NCBI RefSeq assembly: GCF_965638725.1
Contig: NC_134951.1
Coordinates: 4,092,001 to 4,156,000 of the forward strand
DNA length: 64,000 bases
From: Aptenodytes patagonicus
Taxonomy: Eukaryota > Chordata > Aves > Sphenisciformes > Spheniscidae
Direction: 5' to 3'
Below, in pieces: positions 27,236 through 41,394 of this stretch (position 1 is its first letter; every line of letters begins with the position of its first letter). The notes under the pieces were generated by a model. The model had not been told where the DNA came from, did no database searches, and saw only the letters and a list, made by a program, of their open reading frames with translations. The translations under genes and the position numbers were made by a program.

Positions 27236-28524
27236 CAGAAACAGATGTGGGACTTCAGGGAGAGAGAGAGAGCATACAAAGGAATCTGCTTTTCTTCTTC
27301 CGTGGCAATGACTTTAAATTGGGGCCAGGAAGAAGGTTTGCATTTTGGGGGTATGAAGAAACCCCTTAGTGCTAAAGTCCTGATATTAAATCCTTTCCTT
27401 CTCTGCCAGAACACTGAAACAGGGAAGAAACCACAAATGATGGGGCAAATTTCACCTTGCACTGTGATACATGACAAATCTCGAGGCTTGCATGCACCAA
27501 GATTAGTCCCTGCCCTTGCTCATCCCAAAGGAATACCTGGACAACCATGAGGAAGACAAAGAGACCCTGCAGGAACCTGGGCTTGCTGGTTCAAGCTGAG
27601 TCAGCCCAGCTAGCTGGCTCCAGTCTCTCTGTATATTTTGCATTAAACAGTCACCGGTGAAGGCACAGAAGTGGAGAGAAATCCAGAGCTTCCACTCTCC
27701 CAGGGACTGCCCTGACCACTGAACCATCGCATGCCCCTTCTGGCCTGGTTACTCTCAAACAAGGCTCACCTCAGGGGAGCCTTCCTCCCTCTGGATAAGG
27801 AAATGGAAAAAAAAAAATGGATAGGAAAATGGTGAAAAACCCAAAGAAGGGCTGTTCCCAGGCAGCGTGGCTGCCTATAGATAGCCAGCCCCTTGCTTGA
27901 AGCTTTCCCTTTTGCCCAGGGCAGGGGCTTCAGCTTGGCTGTTGTGTGGCATCGTGACTGATCCCACCCAGGGCATACAGTGAGAGATCTTTCTTTCTTT
28001 TTGGTGGTTGTTTTTTGCCTGCAGGAGGGATTTCCAGGAACACGGCAATGCACCATCCTTCAGAGAAGTGCTGGAGGCTGCCGCTCCTCCCCGTAGGCCC
28101 CTGGAGCATCCTCCCTCCACTGTCCTCTCCTCCTACATGTCAAAGAACCATCTGATAAATAATTCCCTTTTTTTTTTGCTGATTGCACCTTGTTACCAAG
28201 ATGTCTAGGGAACATCCTGGCATCCCTGGGACCGCCGCTGAGAGCAGACTGGCAGCTAATGAAGATAATTAAGATCTTATAGTCACCTTTCTTAACAAGC
28301 TGGCCAAGCTTTCCCATGGGGATCTGAGAGGACTGGTGTCCTCTGCCTGTGTTGGGTGGTCTTATAAGAGACTCAAGCAGGGAAGAACCACTTCTTTAGG
28401 ACTTTGCTAGATTTTGTGCTGTGGCTATGTTTGTGCTAGCAAACCAAATGGCTGAGGAGCATTTCCAGGCACCGGAGTTCAACTGTTCAGTGGTCATCGC
28501 AGTCCTTGGCATGGTTTAGGCATG

Positions 28525-28700
28525 GGACAACAATCCCCAGGCAAGGTTTGGGAACTTTCCTGGCTCAGGGACCATTCCTAAGATGTAGTTTAGCTGTGGC
28601 TGCCCTGTTTTGTAGTTAATAATATGGACTAGGCCAGATTGGTCACTTGGCCTTAGGCTGGAGGTCCTGGTTGCTGGTGGAGACGTAGCTCTTGGTGTTC
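28525..28700 (-). repeat. Unnamed dispersed repeat, copy 2
   Basis: The reverse complement shows TCTGGCCTAGTCCATATTAT and then a GGCAGCCACAG region and GGAATGGTCCCTGAG, in the same order as the copy at 57400-57610. It lies back to back with copy 3, about 200 bp away in the opposite orientation. Confidence 0.45.
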
Positions 28701-28894
28701 CCCTCCAAATGAGTGATCCTACTTCTGCGTGGTAGGTTTGTATGTCATGGACCAAGAAAACTTTGTCTCTACAGCCTTGCCTTAAAAGTATACTAGGGAA
28801 CTGTCCCTTTGCAAGACTTATGAGTCATTAGTGACTGCTGCTTTATTAGAAAGGTTTGTTGCACACTGTCCTGACTGCGTTTCTTCATGCAGAT

Positions 28895-29085
28895 ATTGCA
28901 TCTCTATTGGTGAACTGAACAGCACCAAGGTCCCTCCTCTGTCCATGAGACCAACTGGTATGGCCCAGACAGGTTCATATGGTTAAACCTTCATACCGCA
29001 AAGCAGGTGGCTGCACCCAGATTGCCTACTGGGGGTGGTCCCTGGCTTACACTAACTCCTGAGCCGTACCTGTCAGCTGTTTGAG
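28895..29085 (+). repeat. Unnamed dispersed repeat, copy 3
   Basis: It contains the three cores of the family in order: GGTGAACTGAACAGC (28909), GTGGCTGCACCCAGATTGCC (29008) and TAACTCCTGAGCCGT (29053). Confidence 0.6.
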
Positions 29086-30783
29086 TCCGTTCTAGCTGGA
29101 CTGGACCAACACCATGCTCGCTGACAATCGAGCAGGCAGAGCTAACCCTTGGCAAGCCACGTGCCAAAGCCGCCAAAGCCACCAAAGCCGTGGCTGGAAT
29201 TGGCAGCACGGGAAGGGGGACAGGGCAGTCTAACAAGCTGCTGGTTTCACAGGATGAGCTTAATAGCATTAAGAACTCGATCCCTCTGATTTGGTTAAAA
29301 GCCTTGCAACAGGCTTCCAATTTTAATTCACACGCAGGACAGGCTTTTGTCTAAAAGCCCAGTCCCAGCAGCTTCCATGCTGAGCATGCCAAGGTGGTCA
29401 CATCTTAAAGGCCAGAAGGTCCTCGGCTATATCTCAGACTGAGCAGGCACAGCTTGGGGCATCCCACGTCTCGTTTTCCACCTTATAATCAAAGGATAAT
29501 TGTTCTAACTACCTTTTTGGGGTGGTAGGAAGGAGCTGACATTTGCAGATCTCCGCAGAGCACTGTTAACAACCTTCCTGGTTCCTGTTGAGTTGCCTCC
29601 TTAGCTACACAGGCTGCAAGCTAAAGCGGTTGGGGGAAACTCCCTCTGCCTCCCCGAGCAATCCCCATCCTAAAGAAATCCCCTCACAGCACATGGCATT
29701 TTTGGAGCAGCTCCTTCCTAACCCCATTGTTCCAATGATCTAAGAATGCAAAGCTCTTGAAACCCCTCCAGAAAGCTGCAATTTATGAGCAGCCTGTTCC
29801 AACTGGCAGAGGTAAATTGTCAGTGGAACAAAAACATTGTGTAATAGCCCCCATCCTCCTCCTCCCCTTCTGAGAGCAGGTGGGGGAGGGGGCCGAGACG
29901 GCCACCAGGGAGAGGGGGTGTTGGGGAAGGGGCAGCGGTGAAGCACTGGGCATCTTCCACCAACGTCTCGGCGCTTGAGCATTGCAGACCTCTCACGGTG
30001 GCTGACCCAGAGCGTTTTGCAACACACTGAGATGCTGAAGGCAACGGTGACCATGACGGTTTGGCTGCCCCAAGGCTTGGACCACAGGGACTCTGCACCA
30101 TCCACCTTTTGCAAGGATGGGGCAAGTCCAGGTCTTGGCTGCTCTGAATGATGGGTGTATGGAGCTGGTGTCTTGGTCCTTCTTCATAAAATAGATTGAA
30201 AAGATGAGAGATGAAAGCCTGAAACCAAGAGTTTGCCCCAAATCTGATTATCGCTTACCTTAAAATCCACATCCAACCATTGCAGCTCGGGGCCCAGATT
30301 CACACGAGTGAGCGTGGTCATCGAGGTTCAGGGGTGTCCCCTGGTCAGAGAGGGGAGGGAGGTGCTGGTGTTATTCAGCTTTCCAGATTTCCCGGATAGC
30401 ATGGAGACCGGTGACGATTTCAGGAGCGGTTTGCACATCTTTCGGTGCCGCTCCTCCTTTGGGCTGCTGCATGACTCCTCTGGATGCCGGCTGGGCTATA
30501 AGCAATGCGCAAGGGGTGATTTCTCCCTGAGGTTTTGGGATGCCTCGCTGCCTTGTACGTATCTCCTCAGACACGGCACTTGGGTGTAAAATGTGCAGCG
30601 AGGGAAGCAAGTCTGACTCTGGTTTTGGTGTGTAGCCTGCCACCTCCTCCCTGCAATCCTTTTTTTTCTCCCCCCCCCCCTTCTGTCTTCCTTGCTCTAA
30701 AATAAAACCTACTCAGCAGACAGCGCCAGTCTGTGAAAAAAAAACCACAAGGTGCTGGGAATACTCCAGCTGGGTTTTTTTTC

Positions 30784-30800
30784 CACATATATATATATAA
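30784..30800 (+). repeat. Short (AT)n run after a C11 tract
   Basis: ACATATATATATATAAA. A C11 homopolymer lies at 30670-30680, about 100 bp upstream. Confidence 0.85.
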
Positions 30801-32004
30801 AAGAGGTTAGACTGTGACAGCTGAAATACTGTATAGCAAAGGAAATCTGAAAATTCAGTCTTTAAGTCCTTAAACATGTCATTCCCTGGCTTTCCCGGTG
30901 TAAGTGGGACCTATCGGGGCATTTCTGTGATGATCTCTCTATTGAATTTCATTAAGGGTTGTATGGAAGCAATTGTGGGAGACGTCAAAATACAAATCAC
31001 TCACTGATTACACGTTAGCACTTCCCAGTGCCAAAAGAGTGAGGAACGAGACACCCTCCTAGGAACAATGACCCTGTTCATCATTGCTGCGCTGGGGCTG
31101 TGACAGACGAGCAAGGTCTTGTCCATCAGTACGTCGTGGCAGACCATGCCAAGGAGCGTGGCCAGTTGACCATAAGTTAAAATGTGTAAAATTGCTTTGT
31201 GCTTCCTCTTAATTGACCCAAAGGAAGCCAGAAATCAAGCTGGGCCAATTAATTTTTAACTGATTTCTTCATGCTGAAAAAAATATAGAGCTTTGGGATG
31301 ACTAGAACTTCAAGGATTGGGTCTAGCTGGATGAATGGCTGATACCCACTGAAAGAGAGAGAGTGGAAAAGTTTCACTGAGGCTATTTCAGGGAAAATAC
31401 TTTGACTGTTTGTTACAAAACAATGTTTGAATGAAAATGAGGTGTTAATGGTTTCAGTTTTAAATTAAGATTTTTAGAACTGTTTTAAGTAAAAGCAAAA
31501 TGTAATCAATTAGAATGCTAGCCTGACTTCCCCCATCCAAAATTTGCATATACGTGAGCTTTTTGGGGCAAGAAAGAATAATCTGAAATTTGATCTTCTA
31601 GTTAGCCTGGGGAGATCCATGGTCTTCCAGTCTGGCCATCTAAATTAAAAATGCAGTTAATTATTCACGTGGACTAGTCTCAGACTTGCTCTTTAATTTC
31701 AGCGAGGAACATGTCTCACTGCTGGGTGGCTGTGGACAACCCTTGAATCAATGTCCAGTAGATCCCTGCTTCAAATAGATGGAGCAGCAGCCACCTCCGC
31801 GATGCCACTGGTGCTCCAGATGAAGGCACCACGGCCTTGATTCAGTGGTCCACACACATGGTCTCATTAAAGGGTGTTTTCAGGATGGACCCTGGAAGCG
31901 CCAACCTTGGTTGCCACCAGCCTTCCTCTGCAGGCATCGTAGGTCATCCAGGAAAGGGGACATGGCTCTAAGCACTTGTACGAGGAGAGGAAGAGGCACT
32001 CGAG

Positions 32005-32091
32005 GGCGTGGTGGTGTTGGGCTGACGGTTGGACTCGATGATCTTAGAGGTCTCTTCCAACCTTAATGATTCTATGATTCTATGATTCTAT
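32005..32091 (+). mobile_element. CR1 LINE 3' tail only (copy D)
   Basis: A severely 5'-truncated CR1 of about 87 bp containing only the 3' UTR (GTGGTGGTGTTGGGCTGACG, then GATGATCTTAGAGGTCTCTT) and three octamer units. It carries no coding sequence. Confidence 0.9.
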
Positions 32092-33057
32092 AAATCATCT
32101 CATTGCAGACAGCTGAGATCTGGTGGCTCCTTTCTTGGAATTTTGTGGGGAGCAGTGACCTGAACTCATGCTTCTCAAGGCCCACCCAACCTTTCGATAC
32201 CCATTTTTTTTAAACAAAGTCCAGCAAAAATCAGACATACTTCTGTTTATTTTTCTTCCCTAGCCTGATATATTTTTAAGTGCCTGGACCCACTTTTGAT
32301 TCAGCGGCTGACTAACAAAACAGCACCCAACGTAAAAGAGTGATTTTTTTTTTTTTTTGGCTTTCTGTCCCATACATTTTTGTCCAAATACGTAATAAGT
32401 GTTCCCACCTTAATTTCTTCCCATCTCCTCCAGACTGCAAGGCGGAGCAATTGCTGATGGAGCTGTAGGAATGTCCCAGTGCTGTGTATGGATAGAGAAA
32501 CCTGACTGGAAACCTTGCACACCTGTAAATCCTGAACACGCCAGACTGGCGCTTCCCCAACCACGCTCCAGGCAGAGCTGGAGCCACTGAAGACAGTGAG
32601 AGACCACAGGCAGAAATGAATACAGACATAATTTTATAATTAAAAAATTGTGCATTTCAACGAACAGCTGGCAGTTATAACCATCCCTCATTCCACTTAA
32701 TGCAGAAAATACATGTCTGGAACCCAGACGTCTGATATTTCTAATGCCACATATAATGAACTCCTAAGACTGTGCTTGTACTAACCTCCTGCATTCAGCT
32801 ACCAGACAAGAGCCCAAAGGCAGGTCCACCCTATAGCTGATTCTAGCTGAGCCTAGAGAGAACCAGTCCCCCTCTTCCAAGGCATTATTTTCACTGGAAA
32901 GTCATCATTGCTGTCTTTTGATCGAATATGCCTCTGAAAATCAACATGTGGGACATGAATTGATTTTTTTTAATTAAAAAAGTAAACAAAGAAGAATTTT
33001 AATGAGGGTTTTTTTTTTTTTTTCTTTTTCAAGATGTCCATGGGGAAATAAGGCTAT
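32092..33057. other. Intergenic or distal 3' UTR
   Basis: AT-rich, with long T runs near 32346-32359 and 33008-33023 and an AATAAA on the minus strand at 32251-32246. No coding exon is seen. Confidence 0.5.
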
Positions 33058-33185
33058 TTCTCTACTAGTAAACTAAACAGCATCGTGGCTGGTTGTCTTG
33101 TCCAGAGGCCAACTGACAGTCTGGCCACAACCCAATTAAACCTTCATCGCCTGGGCAGCACAAGATTCAGCACCCAGGCACGGCA
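33058..33185 (+). repeat. Unnamed dispersed repeat, copy 4
   Basis: It contains core 1 as CTAGTAAACTAAACAGC (about 33065-33081), then TCTGGCCACAACCCAATTAA. This closely parallels the reverse complement of 57500-57585. The 3' half is lost or too diverged to follow. Confidence 0.55.
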
Positions 33186-33189
33186 ATGA

Positions 33190-35182
33190 TTAACTTACTG
33201 GTATAGATAGAGCACCAGTGCCGAAAATACCTCTTTCCTTAGCAGAAAGAAACGCTACCCAGTGATCTTTGAAGTGGAGGGGGAGGCATCACTGAGGGGT
33301 TACGTACTATAGGAGATAGGGGGCTGAACTCAGCTCCAGAGTCCCCTGCCAGTCCCCAGCCCCATGTGGCTGTGAACCCCTTTGTGATGTTTATTTCTTC
33401 TTCGCACGGAGACCCGTGGAGGCAGATGAGTTATTTGTCTTCTCTGCATCGACGTAAGCTCTCTGTGGAAACCCCAAGTCTTGAAGCCCTATTGCATTTT
33501 CCCAGGCACGGCAGAGTGTCATCGGCTTCTGGTTCACGTCACGTTTGGGAACAAAGACGTGGGTCCACTACTCAACCTCCCGAGAGAGGCATCCTGCGGG
33601 CTCACAATGTGCACACACACACAACAACTTATGCACACACACAGCTTACAGACACAGTCAGGTACAGGCACGTCGACACAGCCACACAGCTTTCAGCTCA
33701 GCACTGGCTTGCATCTCCCACTCGTCCCCGGGGCTTGGGCTAGTGCTGCGTGGACACAGTCACGTTCACTCAGCCGCAGAGCTCTCTGCTTGGGCACGCA
33801 GCGGAGAGCAAAGTTGGGCTGGGGTGATGGGTTGAGAGATTGCACTGCTCAGACATGGTCAGGAGAGGTGTTGGCACAGGAGGGAGAGCCTAGAGGCACC
33901 CATGCTCCCTCCAGACAGACTGTCTTGGGTGCCAGGTGTCCCAAGATTGCCATGGCTAGACCTCTTGAGTCCTTGCCCTTGCTGGGCTACACCACGGGTA
34001 TATCTGCCCTCCGTGCCACGTACAGGCAGGTGTGCAGCTGTGTGCAGTGAAAGGCAAGAAAATATAGCATCCATCTTACATACTGCCAAGCAGGGAGGGA
34101 ATCCCATGTGTTTGCTGGAGGTCCAAAGCTCATCGCAGCAATATTTCTCCCTTTAATTTTATAGTCACACTGTATGTTCATTACATGAAAGTCCCTTTTC
34201 TCCTCTTGAAGCTCCCTTCTTTAATGGATGTGTGTTGCTACAGAGGATCCAGGATTTGCTGGTGCTGCTGTTGGGGAATGTCAGCCTGGGGTGATTTCTC
34301 TGATATGAGATGTCTTGGGTGTAAGTTACCCTCTTTTGCCTTACTGCTTGTGGGGGTAACCACACGGTGTCTTGTGGCCACTGCTGACAACAAGATCAGG
34401 AACGTGTATTGCTCTGGGTATAACTTCTAGGGCACACAGGCGACTTCTGGCTGGCTGGAGTCTCTATAAAAATGTGTCCATGATCTGTCCACAACCTATA
34501 CCACAGGCAAAATTAAGCTAGAGTACACTGGACTCAGCGGAGCAAGTCAACAAACACATCTTCTCACCACTTCTTGGAGCCGCATACCATTTAACCCACA
34601 GGCCCTCACCCGCTGGGAGGGCTCCTTTCCACTGGAAATCAGCTTCCTACCTGAAAATAGCCCCATGGACCCTGTGCTTGGGCCAGCAGAGGCTGAGGAT
34701 CGAAGCCCACGGAGACATCCAGGGAGGAGAGTGACTCTGAAGAGATGGCTCTAGCCTGGGAGGAGGTAAAGGGGAAGGGAAAAAGGATTTTGCTTTGCTT
34801 TGTGGTTGATCGTTGACACACCCCCCCTTTGATTTCTGAGTACAAACAGCCACACTGGAGCTGCGTTCTCTTAGTTACTGTGGGGGGAAGAGAAGGAGAA
34901 GGGACTTTGCAAAGGAGCAGGCTAAATGCACATGCTGGGTTCAGATGCTCTCCATGCTTCCCCCGTGCAGGGCCTGTCTTCTCAATGAGCATCTCTGTGC
35001 CATCTCAGTGCCCCGCTCTGCTGCTCTGCCCTGCCACCCAGACCAGCTGTGGGTTCCCTGTTTGCTCCTGTTTCCTCTGCCCCTCTTTGGCCTCTTTTCG
35101 CCCAGCCGTCAGGCGGAGAGAGCCCTGGCGCTGCCCAGTCCTCTTTCTCTTTGTCCCCCATCCTTCCCTCTTTTTCCCCACT
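33190..35182 (-). other. FAM167A: Probable FAM167A 3' UTR and flanking DNA
   Basis: This stretch directly follows the FAM167A stop codon in the gene's direction and has no recognisable coding sequence. A small CA-rich patch (33607-33645) lies inside it. The extent of the UTR is inferred only from candidate poly(A) signals. Confidence 0.35.
33390..33395 (-). promoter_or_regulatory. FAM167A: Candidate FAM167A polyadenylation signal
   Basis: The minus strand reads AATAAA here, about 1.8 kb downstream of the FAM167A stop. A second AATAAA lies at 32251-32246 and ATTAAA variants occur near 34.15 and 34.21 kb. Mammalian FAM167A has a long 3' UTR, so either distal site is plausible. Which one is used cannot be decided from sequence. 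Confidence 0.25.
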
Positions 35183-35795
<613 letters not shown>

Positions 35796-37189
35796 CATCA
35801 TGCTGCTCCCTGCTAGAGGCTGCACCAAATCATTGGAATCGTAACTCATCTAGAGATGCTACCCCATTGCAAAGAACTGGGAGGGAGACGGGGGTCTTCC
35901 AAGCCAGCAATGCATCCCAGTCACATACCAGCTCAGGATGATGAATTTTTAGCCTTCAGGAAGTCTGTGCCTGCTCAGGTTTTCAGGAGCACCAGGAAAC
36001 TGGAATTAAAGCCAGCCATGCCAAGGCTGTTGGCTTAGGTATCCATCAGTGCAGGCTTCGTAGCCTCCATCTCAACCTTAAGCAAAGCCCAAATTAATTT
36101 TGCTCATAAGGGAGCAGCCATAGTGAGAAGTAGCAATTAGGGGTGGAAAGGACCAATTAGAAGAACCCCAGAGAACCGATCCCCAAATACTCAGCCTGGG
36201 TTTCCAGCCTGCATAAATCAGAGGTGGTTCACGACAGCAGGGAACACGGCCCTCCACATCCCCCATGGCTTATCTCGATTTGAAGTGGCTCTCGGGATGG
36301 GACCTCCACGGTTTCCCACAGGAGAGAGAACAACTATCCCGCAGGCTAATGAGCTAATGAGCTAAGTGTTTTGGAGGGTTTTTTCCTCCGCTGGCACCTA
36401 ACTTCGGAAGGTGGAAGATTCAGAAGTGATGAAAGAAAAGAGCTTTTTCTTTTCTTTTTTTTTTTTTAATTCCAACTTATAATTAAGCAGAAAATTTATT
36501 GCCACAGGATATTGGGGGTGGTGAAGGAAGGAGGTGAACACTTGGTGCAAAAATCAGCCTGTGTCTGGGGAACAGAAACAGGCAGAGCTAGAACAGCAGA
36601 TGCCAAGAAGATAATCCCCACGTCTCACCCCACATCCCTCCTCACAGAAAAGCAACAAACCACAAGCCACAAAGAAAAGAGAGTGGTGGGAGAGAAGCCG
36701 AACAGCTCTTAGTAAACCTTGCAGCTTAAATCTCTCTCTAACTACTGGAGACAAGGAAGAAACAAAACTGGCTGGAAAACAGTCCTACATCTGCCCCGAT
36801 GCGATGTCCTGCCTCTTTCCCTGGTGTTGCCTCCATTGCAGGACACGAACTGGCCCTGGAAGGAACCCCTTGGGACCAAGGCTTCTGGTTTTGATTGGTT
36901 TGTTTGTTTTCCCTCCCAATGTCTCCCCGGGTATGTGCTGTCCTCACCGACTTCTCAGTGCATGAGACGATGCCCTGAGCTCATCTCCAGCTGCACTGCG
37001 GAGCTGCCCTGACCCCAAATCCATCCTTTACCTTGCTCCTTTGATTTGCGTTACTGGTTTCTTGGCTCCCTGTGGTTTGAACGAGCTCGGAAACAGACGC
37101 AGACTACATCTATAGCAATACATGAAACAGTGCATTGCAACAAAGTCTCTCCACTCAATTATGAGCAAAGTCCTGGCATCCTTTGAGCT

Positions 37190-37385
37190 GCGGCCAGCTT
37201 TCACAATCCTAAGCAATTCCCGACAGACAGTCTTTAGGAGTTAACATGGAGGGATTCATCCTCAATAGGCATTTGGGATACAGCCACCTTGTCTGGATTT
37301 TAACAGCATGGACATGGCCAAACCATACCAGTTTGCCTCCAGGCCTGAAAAAGAGCTGTTTAGTTTACAAGTACAGATGTAGCTC
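37190..37385 (-). repeat. Unnamed dispersed repeat, copy 5
   Basis: The reverse complement gives TTGTAAACTAAACAGC, TTTGGCCATGTCCATGC, GTGGCTGTATCCCAAATGCC and TTAACTCCTAAAGACTGTC, so all three cores are present in family order. It lies within the FAM167A intron. Confidence 0.6.
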
Positions 37386-37953
37386 TGGGGGTGGGGGGTA
37401 AATGTATTCCTGATCTGGTGGCTCGTACATGAAGCTGCAGAAGGGAAGGGAGAAGGGAAAATTCCCCTTGGGAGGCTCCGCAGGTGGCCCTGGTATCTCT
37501 ACACGAGACATTTCTGATGCCTGATGCATGGGGCTGCTGCAACAAGGCTGTCAACCAGAGCAGCCTCGGGGTTGCTCTAGCTTGTGACACAATCCCTCCT
37601 CCTCCAGGCGATGCCTCCAAAGACGTTGGGATTGCCCCTTGCAGCATTTCCAGTCTCACAGCAAGGCGAAGCAGCCACCTTAGGAGGTTGAAGGGCTTGG
37701 AGGGAAGCCTGGCTTTGCTTCAGCTGTTTTCTGCAGCTGTCGGGAAGCCCTTTGCAATGTTGTGCTCAGAGCCTAAGCTGAGAGCTGACATGAGTATAAT
37801 GAAAGTTAATCCAAGCCAAGCAAGGCTTTTCTCACTCCTGCACCATGGAGGCACCCTGGAAGACCTTGCCTGGTGCTCTCAGCCAGCAACTGGACTCCAG
37901 CTTGGTTGCCTGGAGAGGATTAAGTCACCTTTGTACAAATCTCAGAGTGAACT

Positions 37954-37973
37954 TCTCTCTCTCTCTCTCTCTC
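37954..37973 (+). repeat. (TC)10 microsatellite
   Basis: An uninterrupted TC run inside the FAM167A intron. Confidence 0.95.
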
Positions 37974-38626
37974 GTGAAATCTGGCAGGGTTGTGGCCATT
38001 TACCTTCTTCAAAAAAACAGTTTCCTTGCAGACCTCATAGCCTGTGCCCCCAGCAGAGTAATGCCACTCGGCAGGTTTTTCTTCTCCCACGTGAGTTGCA
38101 ATGAAAAAAAATTCATTTTGTTGATATTTTTCCCTGTTTCACAATGCTGCAACTTGACATTTTACCAGGAAGGCAATCGTGGGCGTTGTTGAACTGACCC
38201 TTGGTCGTTCTTTCTTGCCAGTTTATCAAGCTATGTAAGAAATGTCAACAAATGCTTTCATTAAATGCTTTGAGGGATGTGGGATAAAAAAACCACACCA
38301 CCACCAAAAAGGGTTTAAAAATTAATTATGATGCCATTGTATTGAGGTATGTCAGTTGGAAATTGCTATTTTTCCCTTGCAAGCCAACTTTCCACTTCTT
38401 GACCGGTTCTTGCTTTCCCTGTTTTTTGAGGAAGCTGTCTTGCTTTCATGCAAGCTGGAAGACAAAGCTCTCCAGGGCATGTCCTTCAGGTGCTCAATCT
38501 CCAGTCAGCCTTCCTTACCCCCATTGGACCTCCTGACCCTGACTTTTGCTGAACCAGCCTCTTCCACAGCCAAATGGCCTGTAGGGTGAGGGCAACGTGG
38601 CAACCCACCACCCTTCTAAGGTAGAA

Positions 38627-39194
38627 GGGAAGTGATCGTGCCCCTGTACTTGGCACTGGTGAGGCCGCACCTCGAACCCTGTGTTCAGTTTTGGGCCCCT
38701 CACTACAAGAAGGACGTTGAGGTGCTGGAGCGTGTCCAGAGAAGGGCAACGAGGCTGGTGAGGGGTCTGGAGAACAAGTCTGATAAGGAGCGGCTGAGGG
38801 AACTGGGGTTGTTTAGCCTGGAGAAAAGGAGGCTGAGGGGAGACCTCATCGCTCTCCACAACCACCTGAAAGGAGGTTGTAGCGAGGTGGGGGTCGGTCT
38901 CTTCTCCCAAGGAACAAGCGATAGGACGAGAGGAAACGGCCTCAAGTTGCGCCAGGGGAGGTTTAGATTGAATACCAGGAAAAATGTCTTTACTGAAAGA
39001 GTGGTTAAAGATTGGACCAGGCTGCCCAGGGAAGTGGTGGAGTCCCCATCCCTGGAGGTATTTAAAAGACGAGTAGATGAGGCGCTTATGGACATGGTTT
39101 AGTGGGCATGGTGGTGTTGGGTCGACGGTTGGACTCGATGATCTTAGAGGTCTTTTCCAACCTCAATGATTCTATGATCCTATGATTCTATGAT
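38627..39194 (+). mobile_element. CR1 LINE, 5'-truncated 3' end (copy B)
   Basis: About 570 bp of CR1, closely similar to copy A and reaching slightly further 5' (GAAGTGATCGTGCCCCTGTA). The frame at 38632-39102 (156 residues) encodes the reverse transcriptase C-terminus down to the normal stop after MDMV. The 3' UTR and a slightly degraded octamer tail follow (one unit reads GATCCTAT). It lies inside the FAM167A intron, antisense to the gene. Confidence 0.95.
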
Positions 39195-41394
39195 ACTACG
39201 TTGATCACCTAGGCTGTGACACCATCTTAGACACAGCCTTTGCCTGGCTGTGCTCTGGGGCTGAACAGGGAAGCAGGGGCGACCTGTCAGATGTGCACCA
39301 TCAGCCAAGGCTTTCCCAGGGGGATAAAGCCCTCTTCTGCCCTCCAGAAAAGAAAGGCGGATGGGTGAGAAACAAAGCCTGGCAATGGTTGACTAAAGGA
39401 TGACATGCACAATGAGGAGGTGGCACAGGAGATGAGGACAGTCACTGCTTGTGCTTGGGAGCCTGCCTTGGCTTCCTGAGGGCTTGGAAGCTCCTTGCAT
39501 GGTGACAAGTCTTGTGGAGGTAGGTCCATGGGGTTACAACCGGGCAGGGGACAGGGCACGAAAGGTCCCACTGTGGGCAGGAAGGGTGGGCTGCTCTGCA
39601 GGGCATAGCCTCTCTCACTCTTCCCACTCATTATTGGGGCTTGGCTCGAGATGCAAACACCCTGTCCTCCCTCCATGGACTTGTCTCATTAAACCCTGCT
39701 TTGTTCAAAACCACCCAGAATATTAGCAGAATTTGGGTCAGAACCCAGAAATCCTCATTCTCCTTCCCTTTCCCAGAGGCTCCTCACGAGTACTAGAAGC
39801 ATTCACTTCGTCCCACGCTGAGGACCAAACCATCACTAGAAATGATGAATGATCTCTTTTTAAAAGGAGTACTGTCAGGTCAGCAGAGCTCCCCAGAGCT
39901 TCCTGGAAAGAAATAATGGGATTACAGGGGCCACATCATGGGAAGCTGTGGGTTTTTGGTTTACACAGTTCACCCACAAGGCCGGTCACCACAAAGTAAT
40001 TCGATGCACCAGTTCATCTGTGTGGGATGACAGCATGATCCCACACACGCTGTGCAATGTCCTGGAGAAACCCATGGGGAGCACCCAGCAGAAGCCACGC
40101 ATTTTGCTTCCTTTGATTCTCACATGCCAAGTGCAGGAGGAGCCTTAGCTATGTCTTGCTCACACAAACCACTTTTTAACACACTCTGCCTCTTTCTGCA
40201 TGCCCAGCTCCAGCAGGCAAAGAGCTGCTTTTCATCTGCATGGTTGGAGCATGCTGTTGGTTTGAACTTCCCCAGGTGGGAGGGGGAACCAAACCCAGGC
40301 CCTTGGAGGAGGAGCTACTGCAGCTGCCAGGCTGGACCACAGAGGCCCAAAGTCTTACGAACCCAGGAAGGATTTTCTGTTTGGATTGAGCCTCAGAGTC
40401 TCCCAGGGATGTTTAATATAAGGGAGGGAGAGAAAGTTTTGGATGCATCCTTGCCTGCTGTCCAGTCTAGGTAGCTTAGCCCAAATAGGTAGAAGTAGCT
40501 CAGGGCGTCACCCAGACTTGTCTTCAAGTTTGCCTTAACCATATGGTCACAGGGAGGAAGACCAATAATGTTCCCATTGCCAGTGGTCCATCTCCCTGCG
40601 TTGCTATGGGGGGACGTATCAGCACAGAGCACCTCATGGAGTGGAGGTGTGGAGCTCCTTGGGACCTCTTCCCAAAAGAGAAGTGCCCCATGGGCAGCAT
40701 CCCAGTCTGTGGTCCGTGACGCTCAGGGTGATGGTCTGTGGAGAAGAGGCTGCTCCCATGGGACTAGTCCTTTTTATTTCCTAAAGATCAAAAGAAACTT
40801 GAATCTAAACTGGTGCTTTCCTCACTGAGTGCAGCCACTTGGATTCAAGCACGGAGAAGCACAAGGCAGTTATTTTACCCTCGCCAAACACTTCAGAGAA
40901 GTCAGTTAAATCTGTGTTTTGGTTTGAGGCTTCATCTTCAAAGGTGCTCAGATGCCACCCTGCCACGGCTAATTTTAGATGCTCACGCCCTTGTGGTGCA
41001 ACCCACAGCCCCAAACGAGGTATCTCATCTCCTTCTGCAGTGCCTGGGAGTTACACACCACCAAAGCCCAGCATACCTCTGCCAGCTGACACCTGCAGAG
41101 CCTGACATGGGTCCCAGATCTCACCCTTCTTCAGTGTTGAGTTTAGCCTGCGTTGACTCCCTCAGAATTAATCTTCATATTACCTTTCCTGGGGGAGGTA
41201 GTTACCTCTGGGTTTTGTTAAATTAAGGGGTGCTAAAATGCATTCAGGAATGGGAATGATATAACTAGGACAAAGCCCACTGCCAGAGGAAAAGCCTGGC
41301 AGCTCAGCATCTGAACGAGGCAAACAGGGACTTCTCAGTGGGCTTACACGTGGGCTTACACAGGAGAAGAGCACAGCATTTCTCAGATGTTTCT

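Larger units (their letters stand above)
27236..32004. other. Intergenic, no gene seen
   Basis: Contains the back-to-back pair of dispersed repeat copies (28525-28700 and 28895-29085) and otherwise ordinary AT/GC-mixed DNA. About 30800-31700 is AT-rich and almost free of long open frames. Confidence 0.55.

Noticed and set aside
33605..33700. CA-containing repeats as a CRISPR-like array
   Set aside because: The units are irregular, there are no spacers, and the sequence is avian nuclear DNA.
1..35000. Exons of TDH, MTMR9 or XKR6, neighbours of FAM167A in mammals
   Set aside because: None of their characteristic motifs was seen on either strand; they probably lie outside the window.
38632..39102. 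156-codon frame inside the FAM167A intron as a nested gene
   Set aside because: It is CR1 copy B, close to copy A, with the same tail.
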